Below, piece after piece: positions 19,491-29,357 of a DNA stretch of 64,000 nt. The stretch lies in assembly GCA_024707145.1 (NCBI GenBank), contig JANQAI010000005.1, positions 496,001 to 560,000 of the forward strand, written 5' to 3'. Under the pieces are notes generated by a model. The model was not told the origin of the DNA and made no database searches. It saw only the letters and a list, made by a program, of their open reading frames with translations. The translations under genes were made by a program, and so were the position numbers. The DNA is from Magnetospirillum sp. Lineage in GTDB: Bacteria > Pseudomonadota > Alphaproteobacteria > Rhodospirillales > Magnetospirillaceae. Position 1 is the stretch's first letter. Every line of letters begins with the position of its first letter.

Positions 19491-20627
19491 ATGGCGTTGG
19501 ACCCGGTAACGCTCGCCCAGGACCTGATCCGCTGCCCCAGCGTCACGCCCGAGGATGCCGGGGCCATCGGCGTGCTGACCCGCGCCCTGGAAGGGCTGGG
19601 CTTCACCTGCCATCCGGTGGATTCGGCCACCCGCGGTCCGCTGATCAGGAACCTCTATGCCCGGCTGGGTACGGCCGCGCCCAATTTCTGCTTCGCCGGC
19701 CATACCGACGTGGTGCCGGTGGGTGGGCAATGGAGCGTGGACCCGTTCGGCGGCCACGTGCTCAACGGCCGCCTGTACGGGCGCGGCGCCGCCGACATGA
19801 AGGGCGGCATCGCCTGCTTCGTGGCGGCGGTGTCCCGGTTCCTGGAGAACGGGCCGCCCAAGGGGTCCATCAGCCTGCTCATCACCGGCGACGAGGAAGG
19901 CCCGGCGGTGGACGGCACCGTCAAGGTGCTGGACTGGCTGGCGGCGCGCGGCGAGACGCTGGATTTGTGCCTGGTGGGCGAGCCCACCAATCCCAGGCGC
20001 CTGGGCGAGATGATGAAGATCGGCCGCCGCGGTTCGCTCAACTGCCGGATCAGGGTGTTCGGCACCCAGGGCCATTCCGCCTATCCCCATCTGGCCGACA
20101 ATCCCATCCCGCGCCTGCTGGAGATGCTGCGCCGGCTGACCGAAACGCCGCTGGACCAGGGCAGCGAGCATTTCCAGGCCAGCACCCTGGCGCTGACCAC
20201 GGTGGACGTGGGGAATCCGGCCACCAACGTGATCCCGGCCGAGGCCCGCGCCGGCTTCAACATCCGCTTCAACGACCTGCATTCCGGCGCCTCGCTGGAG
20301 ACGTGGATCCGCGAGACCGTGGCCGGCGTCGGCGGCGAGTACGAGTGCGCCGTCGAGGTCTCGGGCGAGAGCTTCCTGACCCAGCCGGGCCCCCTGAGCG
20401 ACGCGGTGGCCGAAGCGGCCCGGGCGGTCACCGGGCTGACTCCCGAGCTGTCCACCACCGGCGGCACCTCGGACGCCCGCTTCATCAAGAACTTCTGTCC
20501 GGTGCTGGAATTCGGCCTGACCGCCCAGACCATGCACAAGGTCGACGAGCACGTGTCGGTGGCCGACCTGGAAGGGCTCACCGACATCTATGCCCGCGTG
20601 CTGGAGCGCCTGGTGGGGCATCCATGA
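19491..20627 (+). CDS. dapE: Succinyl-diaminopimelate desuccinylase
   Basis: 378 residues, M20 metallopeptidase family. It removes succinate from N-succinyl-LL-diaminopimelate. Metal ligands and catalytic residues are in place: His and Asp in [11 protein letters not shown], Asp in [10 protein letters not shown], the Glu pair in TGDEEGP, Glu in GEPT, and the late His in MHKVDEHV. The dimerisation-domain motif RRGSLNC is also present. ATG 19491 follows AAAGGA; longer upstream reading would run through the repeat. The stop overlaps the next start (ATGA). Confidence 0.97.
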   Translation: MALDPVTLAQDLIRCPSVTPEDAGAIGVLTRALEGLGFTCHPVDSATRGPLIRNLYARLGTAAPNFCFAGHTDVVPVGGQWSVDPFGGHVLNGRLYGRGAADMKGGIACFVAAVSRFLENGPPKGSISLLITGDEEGPAVDGTVKVLDWLAARGETLDLCLVGEPTNPRRLGEMMKIGRRGSLNCRIRVFGTQGHSAYPHLADNPIPRLLEMLRRLTETPLDQGSEHFQASTLALTTVDVGNPATNVIPAEARAGFNIRFNDLHSGASLETWIRETVAGVGGEYECAVEVSGESFLTQPGPLSDAVAEAARAVTGLTPELSTTGGTSDARFIKNFCPVLEFGLTAQTMHKVDEHVSVADLEGLTDIYARVLERLVGHP

Positions 20628-21184
20628 TCACCCTGGCCGAGATCGCCATGGGCGTGGCCGGCGCCTTCCGGCTGGCGCGCCGCGATCCCGGCGGCGCCGC
20701 TTATTTCGACGACAGCCCGCACGGCTTCTGGCGCTCGTTCTGGGCGGCGGCGGTGGTGGCACCGGCCTTCCTGATCCTGGATCTGCTGTCGGGCGGCTTC
20801 GGCGAGACCGCCGGCGCCCGCCAGATCGCCATCCAGTTGATCGGCTACGTCATCGACTGGACGGCCTTTCCGGTGCTGATGATCACCGTGGCCGATTCCC
20901 TGGGCAAATGGCCCAATTACATGCGCTACATCGTCGCCTACAACTGGTCGGCCGTGGTGCAGATGGCGGTGTTGCTGCCGGTGGCGGTGCTGGCCCTGCT
21001 GGCGCCCAGCCATGCCACCATGCTGCTGGCCCAGTTCGTCACCGTGGTCCTGCTGGTCTACCGCGCCTACGTGGCCCACGTGATGCTGCAGGTGGGGGTG
21101 GGTACCGCCGCCGGCGTGGTGCTGCTGGACGTGCTGTTGGCTGGCCTGCTCAAGGCGGTGAGCGACCGCCTGATGGCGCTGTGA
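20624..21184 (+). CDS. Unrecognised multi-pass membrane protein
   Basis: 186 residues with about five hydrophobic segments and a short cytoplasmic-type N-terminus ([28 protein letters not shown]). I do not recognise a family with certainty; it recalls small Yip1-like proteins of alphaproteobacteria. Its ATG overlaps the dapE stop by four bases, and its own stop overlaps the following acetyltransferase start, so the three are probably translationally coupled. Whether it helps in cell-wall precursor metabolism is only a guess from position. Confidence 0.7.
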   Translation: MITLAEIAMGVAGAFRLARRDPGGAAYFDDSPHGFWRSFWAAAVVAPAFLILDLLSGGFGETAGARQIAIQLIGYVIDWTAFPVLMITVADSLGKWPNYMRYIVAYNWSAVVQMAVLLPVAVLALLAPSHATMLLAQFVTVVLLVYRAYVAHVMLQVGVGTAAGVVLLDVLLAGLLKAVSDRLMAL

Positions 21185-21695
21185 TGGCGCTTTGGCGCCC
21201 CATGCGGGCGGAGGACCTGTCCGCCGTGGCGGACATCGCCGGCGTGGTCCACGTCAACTATCCCGAGGACCCTGCCGTCTTCGCCAACCGGCTGGCCCTG
21301 TTCCCCGCCGGCTGCCTGATGGCGGAGGACGAAGGGGCGCGCCGCTGGGCTATTGCATCAGCCATCCCGGCACGGTCGGCCAGCCACCGCCGCTGGATAC
21401 CGTGCTGGACGGGCTGCCCGCCGTTCCCGACTGCCTGTACCTGCACGACGTGGCCCTGCTGCCCCGGGCGCGCGGCCGTCACCTTGGGGTTGCGTTGACC
21501 CGCCTGCTGGAGGAGGTGGCGCTGGCCCATGGCTTCGACCGCATGGCGCTGACCGCGGTGAACAATTCCGACGGTTTCTGGCAAGGCCTGGGTTACCACA
21601 CCCGACCCTGCGCCAAGCTGGACAGCTACGGCGACGCCACCTACCGGGTCAAATCCCTGGCCGGGTCAAATCCCTGGCCTGACGCCCAGTTCTAG
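21184..21695 (+). CDS. GNAT acetyltransferase, one frameshift
   Basis: A GNAT N-acetyltransferase of about 170 residues. It begins [12 protein letters not shown] and has the acetyl-CoA region near LYLHDVALLPRARGRHLGVAL, followed by NNSDGFWQGLGY. The frame breaks at about 21340-21350: one base is missing (or two are extra) between ...EDEGAR and LGYCISHPG, about residue 53. The 3' end carries a perfect 17-base tandem duplication that changes the last residues. The acetyl acceptor is unknown. The start overlaps the preceding stop (TGATG). Confidence 0.8.
21644..21677. repeat. 17-bp perfect tandem duplication at a gene end
   Basis: 21644-21660 and 21661-21677 are identical (CCGGGTCAAATCCCTGG). 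With one copy the acetyltransferase would end ...YRVKSLA-stop. The second copy moves translation into another frame, giving ...SLAGSNPWPDAQF. Confidence 0.9.
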
Positions 21696-21897
21696 AGATT
21701 TTCCAAATCTTCCGGCGCGGCCTCATAAGGCGTAGGCCATATCCCCCTTGTCCTATGACCAGTATCCGCGCCATGGCGGCAAATTACCTAAAATTGTGAT
21801 TAACCATAGGTGGATTTCGCCCGAAGGTCGTATCCATTGCCAAATCGGCCTGCCCGTGTCTTCCTTGAAAGGGAAGAATTTCCCGGGGGAGGTCAGT

Positions 21898-22365
21898 ATG
21901 CGCGCGATCACCAGCGTATTTCGCCTTTTCGTTGCCGTCGTCCTGTTCGCCGGCCTATCCGTCGGGGCGGCCCAGGCCGTCGAGTACGGCAGCCGCGACG
22001 AGGCCAAGGCCATGGCCGAGAAGGCTGCCAAGTTCTTCACCGCCAACGGCAAGGACAAGGCCTTCACCGCCATCAACGAAGGGACCGACGGTTTTAAGGA
22101 CCGCGACCTTTACGTGTTCGTCTACGACGATGCCGGCGTGTGCGTCGCCCATGGCGCCAATAAGGCGCTGATCGGCAAGAACCTGCTGGATATCCGCGAC
22201 ACCGACGGCAAGCCGCTGATCCGCGAGATCGTCGCCGTGAAGGATGCCGCCTGGGTGGACTTCAAATGGCAGAATCCGCAGACCAAGGCCATCGAGCAGA
22301 AGCACGCCTATGTGGTGCGCGCCGGCGCCTACACCTTCGGCGTGGGTGCCTACGAGAAGCGTTGA
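21898..22365 (+). CDS. Periplasmic single Cache domain protein
   Basis: 155 residues: signal peptide (cleavage after about residue 26, ...GAAQA), then a single Cache domain with the characteristic [26 protein letters not shown] and a late [16 protein letters not shown]. Cache domains bind small ligands such as carboxylates or amino acids outside the cell. It has no membrane anchor beyond the signal peptide, so it should be a free periplasmic sensor or binding protein. ATG 21898 follows a strong GGGGGAGG. The next gene, 22 bases downstream, is a chemoreceptor. Confidence 0.85.
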   Translation: MRAITSVFRLFVAVVLFAGLSVGAAQAVEYGSRDEAKAMAEKAAKFFTANGKDKAFTAINEGTDGFKDRDLYVFVYDDAGVCVAHGANKALIGKNLLDIRDTDGKPLIREIVAVKDAAWVDFKWQNPQTKAIEQKHAYVVRAGAYTFGVGAYEKR

Positions 22366-22387
22366 TACCGGTACGGGGACGGCGGCC

Positions 22388-24067
22388 ATGGGCGTTTTGC
22401 GGGATGTCTCGGTTTCGACCCGGACGCTGATCGCGCCCGTCATCGGCACGCTCAGCACCCTGGTGGTGGGCGTGGTCCTGGCGATCACCGTGACCGCCAG
22501 CGACCGTGCCGCCGACAGCGTGGCCGCCGCCACCCAGATCAGCGCCGGCATCGGCGACCTGCAGCTCGACCTGGCCAAGGGCAATGCCGCCCTCTACCAG
22601 GCGGTCAGCTGGCAGAGCGCCATGATCGAGGCCGCCAAGGTGGCCGAGATCAAGAAGGCCTACGCCGATTTCTCGGCCCAGGCCGAGCGGCGGCTGGATT
22701 CGCTGCCCGACGGGGCCAAGGGCGAGGCGCTGGACCGCACCCGCGCCGCCTTGACCGAGTACCGCAAGGCGGCCACCCAGGTCCTCGACCTGATGGACGT
22801 GGACATGTCGCTGGCCAATATGAGCCTGTCCGAGGTGGGCACCCGCTACGCCCGGCTGGAGAAGGCCGCCGACGAGGTGGCGCGGGTGGCCCACGCCCAC
22901 AAATCCGCGGTGGATGCGGCGGCTTCGGCCAGCGCCCATCGCATGCTGGTCACCGGCCTGGCCACCGTGGCGGTGGCCGCCCTGGTGGTCATCGGACTGG
23001 GAGTGAAGTTCGGCCGCGACCTCGCCCATCCCATCCGGGCGCTGACCGCGGTGATGAGCCGGCTGGCCGAGGGCGACCACGGCGTCGCCGTGCCGCTGGC
23101 CGGTCGCGGCGACGAGATCGGCTCCATGGCCCGCGCCGTCGAGGTGTTCAAGGACAACGCCATCCGCGCCGAATCCCTGGCGGCGGCGCAAGAGGCCGAG
23201 CGCAAGGCGCGCGAGGAGCATGCCCGCGCCATCGAGGCGTTGACCCATGAATTCGACCAGGCGGTGGCCGGCGTGGTGGAACAGGTCAACACCGCCTCGG
23301 CAGAAATGGAGGCCACCGCCCAGGCGCTGTCGGGCAATGCCCAGCGCACCCGCGATCAGGTGGCCGAGGTGGCCAACGCCAACCAGCAGGCCTCCACCAA
23401 CGTGCAGACCGCCGCCACCGCCGCCGAGCAATTGTCGGCCTCGATCCAGGAAATCGGCCGCCAGGTGGAGCAATCCACCCGTGTCGCCCAGGCGGCGTCG
23501 GACGAGGCGGCGCGCAGCAACCAGACGGTGGCCAGCCTGGCGGAAAGCTCGGCCCGTATCGGCGAGGTGGTGGGCCTGATCACCGCCATCGCCGCCCAGA
23601 CCAACCTGCTGGCGCTCAACGCCACCATCGAGGCGGCGCGCGCCGGCGACGCCGGCAAGGGGTTCGCCGTGGTGGCGGGCGAGGTGAAGAACCTGGCCAG
23701 CCAGACCGCCAAGGCCACCGAGGAGATCGGCGCCCAGGTGGGCGCCGTGCAGGGCGCCACCCAGCAGGCGGTCAACGCCATCGGCGCCATCGTCCGCCAG
23801 ATCGAGGACATCAGCCGCATCGCCGACGCCATCGCCGCTGCCGTCGAGGAACAGTCGGCCGCCACCGCCGAGATCGCCCGCAGCGTCCAGCAGGCGGCGG
23901 TGGAAACCCGCCAGGCCTCGTCCAGCATCGGCGCCGTCACCGCGGCGGCCGGCGAAACCGGCGACGCCGCCGGCCGGGTGCTGTCCTCTGCCCAGGTGCT
24001 GGCCCAGGACGCCAGCCGTCTCAAGGGGCTGGTGTGGGGCTTCCTCAAGGGCGTGCGCGAGGCGTAA
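22388..24067 (+). CDS. Methyl-accepting chemotaxis protein
   Basis: 559 residues. First membrane helix about 15-37, a helical periplasmic domain (about 40-185), second helix about 187-207, HAMP domain ([20 protein letters not shown]), then a full methyl-accepting signalling domain whose hairpin tip reads [20 protein letters not shown]. There is no C-terminal CheR/CheB docking pentapeptide; it ends GFLKGVREA. It follows the Cache protein gene closely, which suggests the Cache protein reports a ligand to this receptor. ATG 22388. Confidence 0.95.
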   Translation: MGVLRDVSVSTRTLIAPVIGTLSTLVVGVVLAITVTASDRAADSVAAATQISAGIGDLQLDLAKGNAALYQAVSWQSAMIEAAKVAEIKKAYADFSAQAERRLDSLPDGAKGEALDRTRAALTEYRKAATQVLDLMDVDMSLANMSLSEVGTRYARLEKAADEVARVAHAHKSAVDAAASASAHRMLVTGLATVAVAALVVIGLGVKFGRDLAHPIRALTAVMSRLAEGDHGVAVPLAGRGDEIGSMARAVEVFKDNAIRAESLAAAQEAERKAREEHARAIEALTHEFDQAVAGVVEQVNTASAEMEATAQALSGNAQRTRDQVAEVANANQQASTNVQTAATAAEQLSASIQEIGRQVEQSTRVAQAASDEAARSNQTVASLAESSARIGEVVGLITAIAAQTNLLALNATIEAARAGDAGKGFAVVAGEVKNLASQTAKATEEIGAQVGAVQGATQQAVNAIGAIVRQIEDISRIADAIAAAVEEQSAATAEIARSVQQAAVETRQASSSIGAVTAAAGETGDAAGRVLSSAQVLAQDASRLKGLVWGFLKGVREA

Positions 24068-24091
24068 GGGGGCTCTTCGACACCTCTTGGT

Positions 24092-24112
24092 ACGCCGTTG
24101 TCGGCGTTTTTT
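24092..24112 (+). terminator. Rho-independent terminator after the chemoreceptor gene
   Basis: ACGCCG and CGGCGT form a stem with a TTGT loop, followed directly by a run of six T. It starts 25 bases after the stop codon. Confidence 0.75.
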
Positions 24113-24173
24113 ACCACCAAGGGCACCAAGGCGCCCCCATCCGTGGCGCTACACTCGGGACGACCCGTTTCCG

Positions 24174-24911
24174 TCAGTATTTCACCCCGGTCAGGTACAG
24201 CCCGTCGGGCGGGCAGGTGGGGCCGCCGGCGCTGCGGTTCCGGGCCTCCAGGGCGCGGCGGACGTCTTCCGGCATCCATTTGCCTTCGCCCACCAGCTTC
24301 AGCGTGCCCACCATGTTGCGCACCTGGTGGTGCAGGAACGAACGCGCCGCCGTGGCGATGCGGATTTCCTCGCCCACCCGCCTCACCGTCAGTTCGTCCA
24401 GCGTCTTCACCGGGCTCTTGGCCTGGCACTCGCTGGCGCGGAAGGTGGTGAAGTCGTGGTTGCCCAGCAGGTGGTTGGCGCCCGCCTGCATGGCCTCGGC
24501 GTCCAGCGCCATGGGCACCCACCACACCCGCCCGGCCTCCAGCGCGGCCGGCGCGCGGCGGTTGACGATCCGGTAGAGGTACGAGCGGCCGGTGGCGGAG
24601 AAGCGGGCGTGGAAGTCGTCGTCCACCGCTTCCGCGCCCAGCACCGCGATGGGGTGGGGGCGCAGGTGGAAGTTCAGGCCGTCGCGCACCCGGTCGGTGC
24701 GGTATTCGCGCGGGGCGTCGAAATGGGCCACCTGGCCGGTGGCGTGCACCCCGGCATCGGTACGCCCGGCACACTGCACCAGGGTCTCGCTCTGGCAGAA
24801 ACGGAACACCGCCTCCTCCAGCGCCTGCTGCACCGACGGCCCGGTGTCCTGGCGCTGCCAGCCCACATAGGGCGAGCCGTCATATTCGATGGTGAGCTTG
24901 TAGCGGGGCAT
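24174..24911 (-). CDS. truA: tRNA pseudouridine(38-40) synthase
   Basis: 245 residues, normal length. It makes pseudouridine at positions 38-40 of the tRNA anticodon arm. The catalytic Asp lies in [17 protein letters not shown], and the N-terminus [18 protein letters not shown] is typical. ATG 24911 is the family start; a longer reading would run through a repetitive stretch. It is the third gene of a leftward def-fmt-truA group. Confidence 0.97.
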   Translation of the reverse strand: MPRYKLTIEYDGSPYVGWQRQDTGPSVQQALEEAVFRFCQSETLVQCAGRTDAGVHATGQVAHFDAPREYRTDRVRDGLNFHLRPHPIAVLGAEAVDDDFHARFSATGRSYLYRIVNRRAPAALEAGRVWWVPMALDAEAMQAGANHLLGNHDFTTFRASECQAKSPVKTLDELTVRRVGEEIRIATAARSFLHHQVRNMVGTLKLVGEGKWMPEDVRRALEARNRSAGGPTCPPDGLYLTGVKY

Positions 24912-24986
24912 GGGCGGAGTATCTGACACGGATGGACGCGGATGAACACGGATTTTCACCATCCGCGCCACGCAGCGCCCATGTAC

Positions 24987-25896
24987 TCAGGACAACACGC
25001 TGCCCTTGGGAATGGCGAAGCCGCGCAGCAATTCCTCGGCCGACATGGGCGCCTTGCCGGCGCGCTGCACGCGGGCGAGCCTCAGCGCGCCGTCGCCGCA
25101 GGCCACCGTCAGGGCCTCGTCCAGTACCGTGCCGGGGGCGCCGCTGCCGGCGGCCGGCTGGGCGGCCAGCACCTTCAGGCGCTCGCCCGCCACCTCGCAC
25201 CACACCCCCGGCCACGGGGTGAGGCCGCGTACCTGCCGCTCCAGGCTCCGCCGCCGGGCGGCTCCAGTCCAACCGGCCCTCGTCCTTGGCCAGCTTGGCG
25301 GCGTAGGTGACGCCGTCCTCGGGCTGCCGGACGTGCTCCAGTTCGGGATAGTGCGCCACCGCGTCCACGATCATGCGGGCGCCCAGGGCGGCCAACTGGT
25401 CGTGCAGGGTCGCGGCGGTGGTCTCGGCGGTGATGGGCAGCGCCTGCTTCAGCAGCATGTCGCCGGTGTCCAGACCCACATCCATCTGCATGATGGTCAC
25501 GCCGGTTTCGGCGTCGCCGGCCAGGATGGCGCGCTGGATGGGGGCGGCGCCGCGCCAGCGCGGCAGCAGCGAGGCATGCACGTTGAGGCAGCCCAGGCGG
25601 GGCGCCTCCAGCACGGCCTTGGGCAGGATCAGGCCGTAGGCGGCCACCACCGCCATGTCCAGGCCGAGGTCGCGGAAGGCCTGCTGCTCCTCGGGCGATT
25701 TCAGGCTCTTGGGGGTGCGCACCGCGATGCCTTTGGCGGCGGCGAAGGCGTGCACCGGGGTCGGCTGTTCCTTGTGGCCGCGCCCGGCCGGCCGGGGCGG
25801 CTGGGAATAGACGCAGGCGACGTCGTGGCCGGCCTCCATCAGGGCGGCGAGGATGGGGACCGAGAAATCGGGGGTCCCCATGAAGCAGAGTCTCAT
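24987..25896 (-). CDS. fmt: Methionyl-tRNA formyltransferase, one frameshift
   Basis: Formylates initiator Met-tRNA using 10-formyltetrahydrofolate. Motifs: [14 protein letters not shown] at the start, catalytic Asn and His in [17 protein letters not shown], and Asp in [11 protein letters not shown]. The C-terminal OB-like domain follows (LTPWPGVWC). One extra G at 25244-25245 breaks the frame after ...RPAAE (residue 217); removing it gives a normal 302-residue enzyme ending IPKGSVLS. Operon partner of def, whose product removes the same formyl group later. Confidence 0.96.
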
Positions 25897-25925
25897 ATCG
25901 GCGAACCTCTTGAAACGCTTCCCCG

Positions 25926-26015
25926 CATCGTCATCGCCGGGCTTGACCCGGCGATCCAGGGCGGCGGAGCCGCCTTCGGCAGCATGGATGCCCGGGTCGA
26001 GCCCGGGCATGACGG
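25926..26015. repeat. Palindromic repeat, family A, between def and fmt
   Basis: Two hairpins, CGCCGGG/CCCGGCG with loop CTTGA and ATGCCCGGG/CCCGGGCAT with loop TCGAG, on either side of a GC-rich spacer with its own GGCGGC/GCCGCC pairing. Confidence 0.85.
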
Positions 26016-26031
26016 GAGGGGAGAATGGACC

Positions 26032-26553
26032 CTAACGCACCGCCACCGCTTCCTTCTTGGACTTGAGCAGCTTGCGCAGGATCATGTTGCGCTTCAGCGA
26101 CGACAGGTGGTCGATGAACAGGATGCCCTCCAGGTGGTCCATTTCATGCTGCAACACGGTGGCCAACAGGCCGTCGGCCTCCATCTCGCGGATCTCGTTC
26201 TGCTCGTCCAGATAGCGCACGCGGATGGCGCGCGGGCGCACCACCTCGGCATAGTGCTCGGGCACCGACAGGCAGCCCTCCTCGTAGGTGTTGTCGTCCT
26301 CCGACACCCAGACGATCTCGGGATTGGCCATGCGGATGGGCTGGCGGTCCTCTTCGCTCTTGCCGATGTCGACGACGATGATGCGGCGCTGCACGCCCAC
26401 CTGCGGCGCCGCCAGGCCGATGCCGGGGGCCTGGTACATGGTCTCCAGCATGTCTTCCATCAGCAGGCGGACCGAATCGTCCACCGCCTCCACGCGGGCG
26501 GCCTTCTGTTTCAGCCGGGGGTCGGGGGCGGTGAGGATGGGGAGCAGGGCCAT
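26032..26553 (-). CDS. def: Peptide deformylase
   Basis: 173 residues. The three motifs of the metal-dependent enzyme are intact: GIGLAAPQVG, EEGCLSVP (Cys ligand) and QHEMDHLEG (two His ligands and catalytic Glu). It removes the formyl group from new proteins. First gene of the leftward def-fmt-truA group; a repeat lies between it and fmt. Confidence 0.97.
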   Translation of the reverse strand: MALLPILTAPDPRLKQKAARVEAVDDSVRLLMEDMLETMYQAPGIGLAAPQVGVQRRIIVVDIGKSEEDRQPIRMANPEIVWVSEDDNTYEEGCLSVPEHYAEVVRPRAIRVRYLDEQNEIREMEADGLLATVLQHEMDHLEGILFIDHLSSLKRNMILRKLLKSKKEAVAVR

Positions 26554-26625
26554 GGACGCTTCGCCTTTCGCATATTCCCTCCCGGAAATATGGAACCTTC
26601 ACGGAAGCGTCAAGCGGAACCGGCT

Positions 26626-28020
26626 CTACCCCTTCACCCGCGCGCGGTAGGTCAGCACCGTCTCGCCCTTGGCCGGCACGGTCACCGTCCAAGCGGCGGT
26701 GAAGGCGTTCTCCTTGGCGTGCCGGGCGCTTTCCTGCAACACCAGCCACTCGCCGCCGAAGCTCTCGCGCACGGTGACCTTGGCCGGGGCGTCGCCGGCA
26801 TTGCCGAGGCGCACTTCCCAGGCCGCCTCGGTGATCTCGGCCGAGACGCGGGTGAAGTCGGTCTGGCTGCGCCGGGCGCTCACGTCGAAGGCGCGGCCCA
26901 GGCCGATGCGGGCGGTGGCCCCTGCCGGGGTGGCGGCCAGCCGGTCCTCGCCCAGGAAGGTGGCGCCACCATCATGCGCGCGCTGGAACACCCGGATGGT
27001 GCCGGCAGGCAGCGGCTCGGCGCCGCCGTTCTTCAGCGTCAGCACCGCCACGGGGTGCTGGGCGGGCTGTTCCGTCCAACGGTCGCGCCAGGCCTGGACG
27101 GGCATGGGCTCCAGGCTCAGGGTGCGCTCGGTGGCCAGTTGCTGCGGCGCCATCAGCGCCACCTGCTTGCGCTCGCCGTCCTTCAGCGACACCGCCTGGG
27201 GCAGGGTGTAGAGGTGATAGCCGCCCAGCGCCTCGCGCGCCGGCACCATGGCGGCCTTGGCCATCAGCATCCGCTCGGCCCGCATGGGGCGGGGCGGCGC
27301 CGGGCCGTCGGCGACCACGTTCACGTCGCCCGCCATCACCTGGACCCGCGCATTGGGGAAATCGGCGCCGGAATTGTTGGACAGCGTCGCCCAGGCCGAC
27401 AGCGACAGGCGATCCTCCGCCGGGTTCAACTCGGCCACGTAATCGGCCTGCCAGGTCAGGCCGCCGGTCAGATAGGCCAGCTCCACCTCGCGCCTCCCGG
27501 CGTTCACCGTATCCAGGACGGCGCGATAGGCGGGCAGGGGGCGGATGTCGGGCGGCAGGGAATCGTAGAGAACGCGTACCGGGGTGCCGGCCACCAGCTT
27601 GCCGTCGGTCTGGAACACCGGCTGCGGCCCGGCGGCCACCACCTTGGCGCGCTCCTGCCGTTCCGCCCCGGCGCCGTCGCGCCAGACCACGGTGACCTCC
27701 TGCCCGACCGAGGCGGCCAGCAGGGTCTCGGCGTCGATGCCGGCCAGTTGGAAGCCCTGCTCCAGCACGGCCAGCCCGTTGCCCGACAGCCAGGCGGTGC
27801 CGTCGCGCGCCTGCCGGGCGACGCCTTCCACCACCAACAGAAGGTTGCCCTTGTCCAGATTGGCCGAACGGCAGTCGCGCACCAGGGCGGCGTCCTCCTG
27901 GGTAATGGTCAGGCTCAGCCCGGTGCGCTCGGCCGGGGCCAGCACGGTATCGGCCAGTCCGGCGGCGGCCAGCAGGGGCATCAGGGCGGCGGCGGTGGCA
28001 AGGACGAGGCGCCGTTTCAT
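26626..28020 (-). CDS. DUF4139 domain secreted protein
   Basis: 464 residues. Signal peptide (MKRRLVLATAAALMPLLAAAGLA), then a long beta-rich protein with the DUF4139 region in the middle (RREVELAYLTGGLTWQADYVAEL and LSLSAWATLSNNSGADFPNARVQVMAGDVN). Such proteins are exported and of unknown role, perhaps in the outer envelope. The ATG at 28020 gives a clean signal peptide; an ATG at 28047 in frame is also possible. Divergent from rmuC. Confidence 0.82.
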   Translation of the reverse strand: MKRRLVLATAAALMPLLAAAGLADTVLAPAERTGLSLTITQEDAALVRDCRSANLDKGNLLLVVEGVARQARDGTAWLSGNGLAVLEQGFQLAGIDAETLLAASVGQEVTVVWRDGAGAERQERAKVVAAGPQPVFQTDGKLVAGTPVRVLYDSLPPDIRPLPAYRAVLDTVNAGRREVELAYLTGGLTWQADYVAELNPAEDRLSLSAWATLSNNSGADFPNARVQVMAGDVNVVADGPAPPRPMRAERMLMAKAAMVPAREALGGYHLYTLPQAVSLKDGERKQVALMAPQQLATERTLSLEPMPVQAWRDRWTEQPAQHPVAVLTLKNGGAEPLPAGTIRVFQRAHDGGATFLGEDRLAATPAGATARIGLGRAFDVSARRSQTDFTRVSAEITEAAWEVRLGNAGDAPAKVTVRESFGGEWLVLQESARHAKENAFTAAWTVTVPAKGETVLTYRARVKG

Positions 28021-28102
28021 GGACGGGGGTCTCCGCGACATCTTCATGGGTGCGGTTCTATGCTATGAAAACGGCGGGACCATGGCATCGGAGGGGTAAG
28101 AG

Positions 28103-29246
28103 TTGGACGCGACGGTGGTGATCGTGGGGGGCATCGCCCTGGTGGCGGTCGGCGTGCTGGTGGCCCTGGTGCTGCGCCGGCCGGGCGGCGGTGTGCGCGA
28201 GGAGGCCATGGCCCGCGCGGTGGAAAGCGTGGCCCAGTCCCAGTCCGCCCTGACCGGCCGCCTGTCCCAACTGGCCGAGAGCCAGGCCGCCGCCCAGGCC
28301 CAGTTGGCCGAGCGGCTGCAGGCGCAGGAGCGCGCCCTGTCCCGCGCGGTGGAGGAGCGCCTGTCCGCCCTGGCCAAGCGGGTGGACGACGGCCTGCAGC
28401 AAAGCGCGCAGCGCCAGTCCACCAGCCTGCACGAACTGCGCGAACGACTGGCGGTCATCGACGCGGCCCAGAAGAACATCACCGAGCTGTCGGCCCAGGT
28501 GGTGTCGCTGCAGGACATCCTGTCCAACAAGCAGGCGCGCGGCGCCTTCGGCGAAATCCAGTTGAACGACATCGTCAGTTCCATGCTGCCGCCCAGCGCC
28601 TACAAGTTCCAGGCTCCGCTGGGCGACGGCCGCCGGGTGGACTGCCTGCTGGACCTGCCCAACCCGCCCGGCGCCATCGCCATCGACGCCAAGTTCCCGC
28701 TGGAAAGCTTCCACGCCCTGCGCAACGCCCGCGACGACGCCGAGCGCACCGCCGCCGGCCGCGCCTTCGCCACCGCCATCCTCAAGCATGTGCGCGACAT
28801 CGCCGAGAAGTACATCGTGCCCGGCGAGACCGCCGAATCGGCGCTGATGTTCCTGCCCTCGGAAGCCATCTACGCCGAGTTGCACGCCAACTTCCCCGAC
28901 GTGGTGGAGAAATCGTTCCGGGCCAAGGTATGGATCGTTTCGCCCACCACCTTGATGGCGACGCTCAATACGGTGCGCGCGGTGCTCAAGGACGCCCGCA
29001 TGCGCGAGCAGGCCGGGCTGATCCAGAAGGAGGTGCGCACCCTGCTGGACGACATCGGCCGGCTCGATGATCGCGTGGCGGCTCTGGACAAGCATTTCGG
29101 CCAGGCCGCCGAGGATATCCGCCAGATCCGCATCTCCACCGACAAGGTGGTCAAGCGCGCCGACCGCATCGAGGCGGTGCAGGCTGGGCGACGACACCCC
29201 CGCCACCGAGGTGGCCCCGCCCCAGGCCAAGCTGCCGGTGGGGTGA
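28103..29246 (+). CDS. rmuC: DNA recombination protein RmuC, frameshift near the 3' end
   Basis: N-terminal membrane helix (VVIVGGIALVAVGVLVALVL), a coiled coil (about residues 35-140), then the RmuC domain of nuclease-like fold (KQARGAFGEIQL, YKFQAPLGDGRRVDCLL and IAIDAKFPLE). RmuC limits inversion at short inverted repeats in E. coli, notable in a region rich in palindromes. Start TTG 28103 follows GGAGGGG. One extra G at 29182-29183 shifts the last 20 residues; corrected, it is 380 residues and ends ...KLPVG at 29246. Confidence 0.93.
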
Positions 29247-29357
29247 CCTCCATATGACAACCTGATGATGCATGGACCTCCCCCCGGTGGGGGATGGCCG
29301 AGGCTGTGGGGCGGTGCTAGAGTTTGCCGCCAAAGCAAGAAACGGGGGAGGACGGCC

